From contig DBEP01000082.1 in assembly GCA_002294045.1 (NCBI GenBank), positions 1 through 20,201 of the forward strand: a stretch of 20,201 nt of DNA. Reading direction: 5' to 3'. The stretch comes from Lachnoclostridium sp. UBA903. Lineage in GTDB: Bacteria > Bacillota > Clostridia > Lachnospirales > Lachnospiraceae. This document shows positions 6,467 through 13,024 of the stretch, one piece after another (the first letter of the stretch is position 1; every line of letters starts with the position of its first letter). Both the position numbers and the translations under genes were made by a program. The notes below the pieces were generated by a model, which saw only the letters and a program-made list of their open reading frames with translations, was not told where the DNA came from and did not search any database.

Positions 6467-6859
6467 TTATTTATCTTTTAAAGCTTCCGTATCGATTCCT
6501 GCTTCTTTTAAAGCTGATTCTGCCGCACTTAGGACCGCATTACACGTAATAGTGGCGCCGGATACTGTATCTATGGACAGGCTTTGCTTTGCAACTATGG
6601 TTTTAGCCATTCTGGAAGCAGCTGCCCCGCCGATTTCAGGAGTTTCCTCTGAGGCATCCACTCTTAAGGTACCTATCTTACCGGTTTTTGTAGCAGTAAC
6701 TTCTACCGTAACATCACCGCCGTAACCTGCAACAGAAGCGGAATATTTTTTATTTTCGGCATCTGAAGAATCGTTGTTTTTGCATCCTGGCAATAATAAT
6801 CCTATAAGACTGATTAATAAAATACGACATATCATTTTTCTGATTATTATATTATTCAT
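6467..6859 (-). CDS. FMN-binding domain lipoprotein, probably flavinylated
   Basis: A 130-residue lipoprotein. Residues 1-26 are a lipoprotein signal ending in the lipobox LLPGC, with Cys26 to be acylated after cleavage, placing the protein on the outer face of the membrane. The rest is an FMN_bind domain: GYGGDVTVEVTATKTGKIGT, ETPEIGGAA and DTVSGATITCNAVLSAAE. SGATIT (100-105) fits the [ST]GA[ST]xT motif in which the last Thr is covalently linked to FMN by ApbE. Such proteins act in extracytosolic electron transfer. No ApbE or Rnf/Nqr gene is visible nearby, so the partner must be elsewhere. GGAGG lies 9 nt before ATG 6859. It diverges from a nitroreductase operon, a context that is also redox-related. 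Confidence 0.88.
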   Translation of the reverse strand: MNNIIIRKMICRILLISLIGLLLPGCKNNDSSDAENKKYSASVAGYGGDVTVEVTATKTGKIGTLRVDASEETPEIGGAAASRMAKTIVAKQSLSIDTVSGATITCNAVLSAAESALKEAGIDTEALKDK

Positions 6860-7055
6860 ATCCCTGCGCCTCCTGAAAATTATTACTCTGTTACTGATAT
6901 TATTATCAATTCTTTTAATTTCACTCTGATAATACCAGGTTTTTTGACATGAAATTAATGGCTGGTAATTGCTCTAATGGATAGGACACTATTTTAGGCA
7001 ATATATTTCTAAATTATAAATTTTATTAAATTTTTCCAATAATTTCTTGAACATA
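6860..7055. other. Divergent intergenic region, little visible
   Basis: AT-rich spacer between the FMN-binding lipoprotein (minus) and the nitroreductase operon (plus). It must hold the lipoprotein promoter, but no convincing -35/-10 pair was found; a TGATA-TTAT-TATCA inverted repeat lies near 6895-6910. Confidence 0.4.
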
Positions 7056-7085
7056 TTAACATTCGGTTGGTAAATATGGTATAAT
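7056..7085 (+). promoter_or_regulatory. Promoter of the nitroreductase operon
   Basis: TTAACA (7056-7061) and TATAAT (7080-7085) are spaced by 18 bp. Transcription would begin near 7092, giving a leader of about 170 nt. A second TATAAT at 7173-7178, in an identical ATGGTATAAT context, lacks a good -35 box. Confidence 0.5.
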
Positions 7086-7178
7086 GTCACCAGACATTAT
7101 ACCTGCGCCGAACAAAGTGAGTGCGCATAAACGCCACAAAGCGGCGCATACCATGAGAGCCTGCGAACATGGTATAAT
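7078..7178 (+). repeat. Hairpin-rich leader element before the nitroreductase gene
   Basis: Three nested or adjacent inverted repeats occupy the segment: a perfect 11-bp hairpin GGTATAATGTC/GACATTATACC with loop ACCA (7078-7103); TGCGC/GCGCA (7122-7126 with 7144-7148) enclosing CGC/GCG around a CACAAA loop; and ACCATG/CATGGT (7150-7155 with 7168-7173). The decamer ATGGTATAAT stands at both ends (7076-7085, 7169-7178). The CCACAAAGCGG core (7134-7144) resembles CCACAAAGTGG at 143-153 and CCGCAAAGCGG at 19128-19138. It could be a dispersed repeat, a structured leader, or both. No known riboswitch was recognised. Confidence 0.5.
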
Positions 7179-7261
7179 ATATTAATACATAAATCCTTGG
7201 TAAAAGGCAGAACCCGGGAGGATAAATAACTTGAATTAAATATTTATAAGGAGGTAATTTA

Positions 7262-8017
7262 ATGAATAATTTACAGTTGTATGAAACAATTTTTAAACGA
7301 AAGTCAATCCGGAAATTTGATATGGCACCGCTTGATACGGCAGTTCTTACTGAAATTAAAAATTATGCGTCAGGTTTAAAGTCCATGGATGAAGGAATAA
7401 AACATGAATTGGTGTATTTAAATCCCGGTGACGTAAAAAATCTTTTCCCGATTAAAGCACCTTATTATGTGTGTTGCTATTCGGAGAAAAAAGAAGGTTA
7501 TCTTATGAATGCAGGATTCTTAATGCAGCAGCTTGATTTGTATTTATCCGCAAACGGTATCGGAAGCTGCTGGCTGGGAATGGCAAAGCCTTCCAAGGAG
7601 TTATTGGAAAGAAAAGATGGGATGGAATTTGTAATAATTCTTGCATTTGGTAAAGCAAATGAACCTTTGCACAGAACGGATACCAGTGAATTTAAACGCA
7701 AAAATATTGCTCAAATCACGGATTTAACGGATATGGCTGAGCTGTTGGAACCGGTCAGGCTTGCACCGTCAGCCAGTAACTCGCAGCCCTGGTATTTTAG
7801 TGTTACCGGCGATGAAATAACGGTCAGCCGTAAAAGCTTAAATGTGATAACAGCTCCCATTTTTAGTAAGTTTAACCAGATTGATATCGGTATTGCATTG
7901 CTGCATCTGTGGCTGTCCCTTGACCACCAGGGAAAGACAGCTCCCTTTGAAACTAAAAAGGCAGAGGTACCGAAAGGATATGATTACATGATTACGGTTA
8001 AAACAGGGAGCAATTAA
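7262..8017 (+). CDS. Nitroreductase family protein
   Basis: A 251-residue FMN-dependent oxidoreductase of the nitroreductase fold, closest in pattern to the TM1586-like (putative TM nitroreductase) group common in Clostridia. The N-terminus LYETIFKRKSIRKFD carries the phosphate-binding Arg/Ser pattern of the family; GSCWLGMAKPSKELL and the second-half LAPSASNSQPWYFSV match the usual internal landmarks. The second half recalls the first in fold, giving a pseudo-dimer arrangement. The physiological substrate is unknown; NAD(P)H-dependent reduction of nitro-aromatics or quinones is the family theme. AAGGAGGT lies 8 nt before ATG 7262. The stop is 3 nt before the aldo/keto reductase gene, so the two are cotranscribed. 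Confidence 0.88.
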   Translation: MNNLQLYETIFKRKSIRKFDMAPLDTAVLTEIKNYASGLKSMDEGIKHELVYLNPGDVKNLFPIKAPYYVCCYSEKKEGYLMNAGFLMQQLDLYLSANGIGSCWLGMAKPSKELLERKDGMEFVIILAFGKANEPLHRTDTSEFKRKNIAQITDLTDMAELLEPVRLAPSASNSQPWYFSVTGDEITVSRKSLNVITAPIFSKFNQIDIGIALLHLWLSLDHQGKTAPFETKKAEVPKGYDYMITVKTGSN

Positions 8018-8020
8018 TTT

Positions 8021-9211
8021 ATGATGACAAGATTAAACAGTAAAAATGGTGACAAGCTTTCCGTTCTTGGATTCGGCTGTATGCGGTTCCCGGCTAAAGG
8101 CGGAAGTATTGATGAGTCCAGGGCTACGGCCATGGTGCGGGACGCTATTGAAAAAGGTGTTAATTATTTTGATACGGCCTATTTTTATCATGGCGGTAAA
8201 AGTGAGTCTTTTTTAGGTACCGCATTAGAAGGCGGATACCGGGAAAAGGTTAAAATAGCAACTAAGCTTCCGCCATTTATGGTAAATAAGCTGGATAATG
8301 CTAAGAAGATCCTTGCCACCCAGTTGTCAAAGCTTAAGACGGATTACATTGATTATTATCTTTTACATATGCTTACGGATAAACCGATGTTTGACCGGAT
8401 GGTATCTCTTGGGGTTTTAGAATGGCTGGAATCCCTGAAGGAAGCGGGAACAATAAGGAATATCGGATTTTCCTTTCACGGCAGCAAGTCTGACTTTGAA
8501 AAAATTGTTAAGGCATATCCCTGGGATTTCTGCCAGATTCAATATAATTATATGGACGAAAATAATCAGGCAGCAAAGTCCGGCCTGCAGCTGGCGGCAA
8601 GCCTGGGAATTCCGGTTATGGTTATGGAGCCGCTGCGGGGCGGGAAATTAGCGGATAATCTGCCAAGTGAGGTCGTTAAAGCCTTTCAAAGTTATGATAC
8701 CGGCCGTTCTCCTGCCGAATGGGCCTTGAGGTGGGTTTGGAATCATCCGGAAGTTAACGTTTTATTGTCCGGTATGAGCACCGAAGAGCAGCTGGCTGAT
8801 AATATCCGGATTGCAGGTACCGCAGAAGCCGACTCCCTCAGCAAGGAAGAACTGGATGTTTTTGAAAAGGTGAAAACGGTTATGAGGGAAAGGACCAAGA
8901 TTCCCTGCACTGCCTGCGGTTATTGCATGCCATGTCCGGCCGGAGTGGACATACCGGGATGTTTCTCCTGCTATAATGATAAATACCTGTTAAATGATAA
9001 AACCATCCGGCTGAGATATATGCAGACTTTGGGAGCCCTGTCCGTAAAACCGGCCAATGCTTCCCAATGTAAAGAATGCGGAAAATGCGAAACCCATTGT
9101 CCACAGAATATAGCAATCCGTTCCCAATTAAAGGTTGTAAGCAAAGAATTGGAAGGCATCTTTTATAAACCGGTTATGGGTATTGCCAGAAAACTAATGA
9201 AAATAAGATAA
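8021..9211 (+). CDS. Aldo/keto reductase with C-terminal 4Fe-4S clusters
   Basis: A 396-residue fusion of an aldo/keto reductase barrel and a ferredoxin-like tail. The catalytic tetrad is visible as Asp51, Tyr56 (FDTAYFYHGGKSE), Lys82 (IATKLPP) and His116 (YYLLHML). The NAD(P)H site includes GMSTEEQLADN near 251-261. Residues 296-305 give CTACGYCMPC and 350-360 give CKECGKCETHC, enough Cys for two [4Fe-4S] clusters. This architecture (Fer4_17 C-terminal) is frequent in anaerobic Clostridia and is thought to couple electron transfer between Fe-S clusters and NAD(P)H; substrates are unknown. GGGAG is 10 nt before ATG 8021; the second ATG (8024) is an alternative. It is the last gene of the nitroreductase operon. 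Confidence 0.93.
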   Translation: MMTRLNSKNGDKLSVLGFGCMRFPAKGGSIDESRATAMVRDAIEKGVNYFDTAYFYHGGKSESFLGTALEGGYREKVKIATKLPPFMVNKLDNAKKILATQLSKLKTDYIDYYLLHMLTDKPMFDRMVSLGVLEWLESLKEAGTIRNIGFSFHGSKSDFEKIVKAYPWDFCQIQYNYMDENNQAAKSGLQLAASLGIPVMVMEPLRGGKLADNLPSEVVKAFQSYDTGRSPAEWALRWVWNHPEVNVLLSGMSTEEQLADNIRIAGTAEADSLSKEELDVFEKVKTVMRERTKIPCTACGYCMPCPAGVDIPGCFSCYNDKYLLNDKTIRLRYMQTLGALSVKPANASQCKECGKCETHCPQNIAIRSQLKVVSKELEGIFYKPVMGIARKLMKIR

Positions 9212-9293
9212 TCTGGCTTGGCAAAAGCTCCGTTCCATTTGACCGTCATAAAAAGAGAGGGGTAAGGCCGGGAAAGCAAATCCAAAAATGAAT

Positions 9294-9341
9294 AAAGTAA
9301 CCTTCAAATTCACTAAAAAGTGGAGATGAAGGTTACTTTTT
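9294..9341 (+). terminator. Terminator of the nitroreductase/AKR operon
   Basis: A 13-bp perfect stem AAAGTAACCTTCA/TGAAGGTTACTTT (9294-9306 with 9327-9339) has a nested CACT/AGTG hairpin in its loop and ends in five T. Confidence 0.88.
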
Positions 9342-9367
9342 GCTGAAAATTTTATGATGAGCGGGGT

Positions 9368-9394
9368 CAAAAATTCCAAAAGCACCTTTTGGGA
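9368..9394 (-). terminator. Terminator of the Rrf2/FMN reductase operon
   Basis: Read on the minus strand, CCAAAAG-GTG-CTTTTGG (9392-9376) is followed by AATTTTT. Its flanks (GATGAGCGGG at 9356-9365 and ACACCCT at 9394-9400) resemble pieces of other intergenic repeats in the window (86-95 and 15814-15820), so the hairpin may also be part of a dispersed repeat. Confidence 0.6.
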
Positions 9395-9444
9395 CACCCT
9401 CTGGTTTAATATAAAAATTTTATTAACAGCAATTAGAATCTAAA

Positions 9445-9993
9445 TTAAAATTTTTCTACCCAGTTAATAAATGCATCTAAGTAAGTTTTAAGAAAGCTTT
9501 GTGTACCTTCATTTACCAGATTTCCGTTTCCGTCCAGCAGTGACGTAACATCGCCGATGTAAGCTTCCGGCTGCTGCAATGGATGTATATCTAGAAAAGT
9601 AAAAATCTGCCGTAAGTGATGGTTTGCACCGAAACCTGCAATACTGCCAAGAGAAACACTTACAATTCCGGCCGGTTTACCTGCCCAGGAATTCTCGCCG
9701 TAAGGTCTTGAAGCAACATCGAGGGCATTTTTCAGGACTGCCGGAATAGAACGGTTATATTCCGGTGTAAAGAACAGGAACCCGTCAGCGGATTTGACAT
9801 CTTCCCTAAGTTTTGTCCAGGATGCAGGCGGATTGCCTTCCAAATCCTGATTAAAAATCTCTAAACCACCGATATCGATGAATTTTACTTCGTAATCCGA
9901 TGGAGTGATGGATGCCACATAGTTGGCAATTGCTTTGTTAAAAGATTCTTTTCTCAGACTGCCGACAATAATTCCGATTGTTTTTTTACTCAT
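9445..9993 (-). CDS. NADPH-dependent FMN reductase / quinone reductase
   Basis: A 182-residue flavodoxin-like reductase (FMN_red, the YieF/ChrR/AzoR-like group) that transfers electrons from NAD(P)H through FMN to flavins, quinones, chromate or azo dyes. The FMN phosphate loop is GSLRKESFNK (about 12-21), and TPEYNRSIPAVLKNALD (about 76-92) is the second signature of the family, with PEYN contacting the isoalloxazine ring. AGGAGG stands 8 nt before the start. It lies 59 nt downstream of the Rrf2 regulator on the same strand and has no evident promoter of its own, so regulation by that Rrf2 protein is likely. Confidence 0.92.
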   Translation of the reverse strand: MSKKTIGIIVGSLRKESFNKAIANYVASITPSDYEVKFIDIGGLEIFNQDLEGNPPASWTKLREDVKSADGFLFFTPEYNRSIPAVLKNALDVASRPYGENSWAGKPAGIVSVSLGSIAGFGANHHLRQIFTFLDIHPLQQPEAYIGDVTSLLDGNGNLVNEGTQSFLKTYLDAFINWVEKF

Positions 9994-10052
9994 ATATATA
10001 CCTCCTTTTATAAATTAAATCCATAGTTGTTGATGTGAAATTAAAGATGAGT

Positions 10053-10481
10053 CTAACCGGTTATCTGCTCATTCATATGCAAGCCGTTTATAATATCGGA
10101 TAAGTGAATGGAATCAAGTTCTTTTTCAAATCCAGACTGCACCTGTTGGTTGATATACTCCAGAACATTGCCGATACTAGCGCCCACGGGACAATTATGA
10201 TTGGTATCCGTATGTATGGCAAAAAGGCGCTGTTCCTTTTCCACAGCCTTGAATATTTGTAATAAAGAGATTTCATCCGGCTGTCTGGTTAATCCCATGA
10301 CTCCGATTTTAGTCTGACTCTTAATCAAACCGGCTCTCTTTAAAGCACTCATTAATCTCCTTACCAGCGCCGGATTCGTATTAACGCTGCCGGCTATATA
10401 ATCAGAAGTGATTGCCTGCTCCTTTTTAAGAGCAATAAGGCTTAATATATGAATACTTACAGAATATTTTGTTGAATACAT
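10053..10481 (-). CDS. Rrf2-family transcriptional regulator (YwnA-like)
   Basis: A 142-residue winged-helix regulator. The start MYSTKYSVSIHILSLIAL is the standard Rrf2 opening; ITSDYIAGSVNTNPALVRRLMSALKRAGLI (about 24-53) is the helix-turn-helix with the recognition helix, and the wing follows. The three-Cys Fe-S motif of IscR/NsrR is absent: a single Cys occurs in NHNCPVGA, as in the YwnA-like subgroup, so redox sensing through one thiol is possible but unproven. The start at 10481 is preferred over GTG 10493 and ATG 10490 because AAAGGTGA (10497-10490) needs that spacing. The gene leads an operon with an FMN reductase, and its promoter overlaps an inverted repeat. Confidence 0.88.
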   Translation of the reverse strand: MYSTKYSVSIHILSLIALKKEQAITSDYIAGSVNTNPALVRRLMSALKRAGLIKSQTKIGVMGLTRQPDEISLLQIFKAVEKEQRLFAIHTDTNHNCPVGASIGNVLEYINQQVQSGFEKELDSIHLSDIINGLHMNEQITG

Positions 10482-10498
10482 TGTTATCATCACCTTTA

Positions 10499-10536
10499 TT
10501 AGTTACTATTATAGTTACTAATATAAGATTTGTCAA
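10499..10536 (-). promoter_or_regulatory. Rrf2 promoter with overlapping operator
   Basis: On the minus strand TTGACA (10536-10531), 17 bp, TATAAT (10513-10508): a perfect consensus. The -10 box is at the centre of a 23-bp imperfect palindrome, TTAGTTACT-ATTAT-AGTTACTAA (10499-10521), which also reads as two AGTTACTA direct repeats. Bound protein would block the -10 box, so autorepression by the Rrf2 protein is the natural reading. Confidence 0.75.
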
Positions 10537-10599
10537 TAAAAAAATATATAATTTTTTGTGATAGTATGTTTTTCTGCTAATAGCAAAAAATAAGCTTAA

Positions 10600-10693
10600 A
10601 GGTAGCGGCTTTGCACCAGTGCTGCGTTAAAAATCTCTAGGCAATGCCGCCGCATTGCCGTCGGAATTTTGAAAAGGTGCCAAAATTTGCACC
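10600..10693. repeat. Palindromic intergenic repeat
   Basis: The segment contains GCAC-CA-GTGC (10613-10622), a perfect GGCAATGC-CGCC-GCATTGCC (10640-10659) and GGTGC/GCACC (10676-10680 with 10689-10693). TAGCGGC followed by GCACCAGTG (10603-10621) matches, in inverted orientation, GCCGCTA/CACTGGTGC at 19082-19102. No gene is present between 10537 and 10765. Confidence 0.5.
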
Positions 10694-10707
10694 CCATAGT
10701 TTTCATT

Positions 10708-10726
10708 ATTTTTATAAAATAAAAAT
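10708..10726. promoter_or_regulatory. AT-rich palindrome before rpiR-like gene
   Basis: ATTTTTAT-AAA-ATAAAAAT is a perfect inverted repeat 40 bp before the RpiR start. It could be an operator or part of the promoter of the beta-glucoside operon. A standard -35/-10 pair is not clear here. Confidence 0.35.
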
Positions 10727-10765
10727 GTGATATCGTATCGTTATCCTGCCATATGAGGTACCATT

Positions 10766-11566
10766 ATGAAAATTAATCGATTAAGTCTGCTGAATGCATT
10801 ATTTTCCGTGTTAAATGAGAATGAATCGGATGATTCCTACTATGTACTGGCAAACTATTTTCTGGAGCATTACCATGAATTATCGGAATTAAATATTTAT
10901 GATGTATCGGAAGACTGTTTTGTGTCACGCTCCAGTGTTCGCAGGTTCTGCCAGTCCATCGGTTATGATAATTTTGTTGATTTGAAAACGGAATTCCGCG
11001 AATATGATGATCAATATTCCTATTATATGCAGCATGCAAACCGTGAAAATTACCGTGAGAAACTAACAAACGAAATCAATGCTATGATTCAGGAACTTGA
11101 CCAGCGCATGAATACGGGAGAAGTTGAAAAGATTGCAGATACAATCTATAAAAGCCGTTATGTGGTCTTTCTGACTTCGGATACGTCTTCCTCAATCATG
11201 AAAGAATTCCAGCAGTCCATGATATTTCACGGTAAGATTATCCGTCTTATATCCAATATGTATACCAATAACGATTTAATCCGGACATTAGACGGACGGG
11301 ATATCCTTATGACAATTTCTGCAACGGGAACGTTTGCCTATGCTGCCCGGGATTATATTTCAAATTGTGAGGCTTATAAAGTTCTGATTACGGTTAACCG
11401 TGATGAAAGCTTTAAGAAATGGTACGATAAAGTATATCATTTAAGTGCCGTGGACCGTACGGCAGAAGGACGTTCGGTATATGGAAAATACGGCATCAGT
11501 TATATGTTTGATATCATCTACAGCGCATATGTCAGAAAATACGGTAACATTCATCCGATTAAATAA
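10766..11566 (+). CDS. MurR/RpiR-family regulator of a beta-glucoside operon
   Basis: A 266-residue two-domain sugar regulator. The N-terminal HTH_6 domain (about 1-77) shows the family pattern LSELNIYDVSEDCFVSRSSVRRFCQSIGYDNFVDLK, where SRSSVRRFCQ is the recognition helix. The C-terminal SIS (sugar isomerase-like) domain spans about 105-245, with VVFLTSDTSSSIMKEFQQSM and DILMTISATGTFAYAARDY; such domains bind phosphosugars. GAGGT precedes ATG 10766. It is the first gene of an operon with a GH1 phospho-glycosidase (14 nt downstream) and a PTS permease, so it probably senses a phosphorylated beta-glucoside or its product. An activator or repressor role cannot be decided. Confidence 0.9.
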   Translation: MKINRLSLLNALFSVLNENESDDSYYVLANYFLEHYHELSELNIYDVSEDCFVSRSSVRRFCQSIGYDNFVDLKTEFREYDDQYSYYMQHANRENYREKLTNEINAMIQELDQRMNTGEVEKIADTIYKSRYVVFLTSDTSSSIMKEFQQSMIFHGKIIRLISNMYTNNDLIRTLDGRDILMTISATGTFAYAARDYISNCEAYKVLITVNRDESFKKWYDKVYHLSAVDRTAEGRSVYGKYGISYMFDIIYSAYVRKYGNIHPIK

Positions 11567-11580
11567 AGGAGGCAAAAAAT

Positions 11581-13011
11581 ATGTATTACAATTCAAATCC
11601 GGTTTTTCCAGATAATTTTATGTGGGGCGCATCCAGCTCCGCCTGGCAGGTAGAAGGTGCTACGGCTGAAGACGGGAGGACACCGGCAATTATAGACTTA
11701 AACAGCCAGAAGAAGAAACCGTTTACAGATAATTCAATTGCAGCAGATCATTATCATCACTATAAAGAAGACGTTGCCCTTATGGCGGAATGCGGTTTTT
11801 CCTCTTACCGCTTTTCTTTATCCTGGTCAAGAATTATCCCGGGCGAAGACCGTAAAGTTAATCCCGAAGGAATAGAATTCTATAACAACCTTATTAATGA
11901 GCTGGTCGCCAATAACATTACCCCGATTGTAACTTTATATCATTATGATATGCCGGTCTGGGTAGATGAAAAATACGGCGGATGGCGCAACAGGAATATA
12001 ATTGAAGAATTCGACTATTACGTAAGGGTATGCTTCCGGGAATTCGGTGACAGGGTAAAATACTGGCTTTCCATTAATGAACAGAATATGCAGATCTGTT
12101 ACGGCAATTGGCTTGGCGTTGACAAGGGGTGTGATAACTGGGAGAAAGACAAATGGAAGATTAATCATATTATGAATCTTTGTCATGCAAAAGCAGTCGT
12201 TGCCTGCCATGAAATGGTAGAAGGCGGAAAAATCGGACCGGTTCCCGGTTATGTTCCGATTTATCCCGAGAGCTGCAGGCCGGAGGATCAGATTGCCGCC
12301 ATGAATGCGGAAGAGCTGACACAAAAATTGTGGAATGATTTATACGTTCATGGAAAGTATAACGGATTTATAAAGAGATTTTGGAAGGAATTTGATATTG
12401 ACCCGGATATCCGCCCGGGGGATATGGAATTGATTCAATCTGCCAAAATTGATTTTTTTGCACTGAACTGCTACCGCAGCAATGTTGCAAAGGACTGTAA
12501 ACCCGATGAAGCATTTGTAGAACAGCAGCTGAATAAAAACGGAGTTAAGGGAAACTTTATATATCCAAAATTCCCTGGCATATATCAGCTTACGGCTAAC
12601 CCCTATGTAGAAACAACGGACTGGGATTGGGAAATTGATCCGATTGCAATGCGTTACATGCTTCGCTATATGTGGGATCACTATCAATTGCCTATGATGA
12701 TTACGGAGAATGGGTTTGGTGCTCATGAATCGGTTGGTGAAGACGGCAGAGTACACGACCAGGCACGTATCGACTTCTTGAAAAACCAGATTTACCAGGT
12801 AGGTATGGCGATTAGTGACGGATGCGAAGTCATTGGATATAATCCCTGGTCATTTACGGACTTATTAAGTACCGGTAACGGCATGGCGAAACGTTATGGG
12901 CTGGTATACATCAATACTACGGATGAAGAAGTTCTTGATTTAAGAAGAATCAGGAAGAATTCTTTTTACTGGTATTCCAATTTAATTAAATCCAACGGAC
13001 AGATTTGGTAA
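11581..13011 (+). CDS. 6-phospho-beta-glucosidase, glycoside hydrolase family 1
   Basis: A 476-residue cytoplasmic GH1 enzyme that hydrolyses phosphorylated beta-glucosides delivered by the PTS. The family N-terminus FPDNFMWGASSSAWQVEGA (9-27), the HYDMPVW strand (121-127), the acid/base Glu167 in SINEQN and the nucleophile Glu376 in MMITENGFG are all present. The acid/base motif is NEQ where many family members have NEP. The closing GYNPWSFTDLLSTGNGMAKRYG segment corresponds to the aglycone/phosphate-binding loop region; the final KRYGLVY is typical of GH1. AAGGAGG precedes ATG 11581. Linkage preference (cellobiose, arbutin/salicin or gentiobiose) is not determinable. Context with an EIIBCA permease makes the 6-phospho specificity more likely than plain beta-glucosidase. 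Confidence 0.93.
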   Translation: MYYNSNPVFPDNFMWGASSSAWQVEGATAEDGRTPAIIDLNSQKKKPFTDNSIAADHYHHYKEDVALMAECGFSSYRFSLSWSRIIPGEDRKVNPEGIEFYNNLINELVANNITPIVTLYHYDMPVWVDEKYGGWRNRNIIEEFDYYVRVCFREFGDRVKYWLSINEQNMQICYGNWLGVDKGCDNWEKDKWKINHIMNLCHAKAVVACHEMVEGGKIGPVPGYVPIYPESCRPEDQIAAMNAEELTQKLWNDLYVHGKYNGFIKRFWKEFDIDPDIRPGDMELIQSAKIDFFALNCYRSNVAKDCKPDEAFVEQQLNKNGVKGNFIYPKFPGIYQLTANPYVETTDWDWEIDPIAMRYMLRYMWDHYQLPMMITENGFGAHESVGEDGRVHDQARIDFLKNQIYQVGMAISDGCEVIGYNPWSFTDLLSTGNGMAKRYGLVYINTTDEEVLDLRRIRKNSFYWYSNLIKSNGQIW

Positions 13012-13024
13012 AAGGAGATGACTT

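Noticed and set aside
6327..6725. Plus-strand frame of 132 codons opposite the FMN-binding lipoprotein
   Set aside because: It is antisense to a well supported gene, crosses the terminator at 6342-6374 and has no ribosome binding site.
7056..7261. FMN riboswitch upstream of the nitroreductase gene
   Set aside because: The conserved FMN-aptamer boxes are not present; the stems are simple palindromes.
12340..12756. Minus-strand frame of 138 codons in the glucosidase gene
   Set aside because: Shadow of the GH1 gene, whose catalytic motifs lie in the plus frame.
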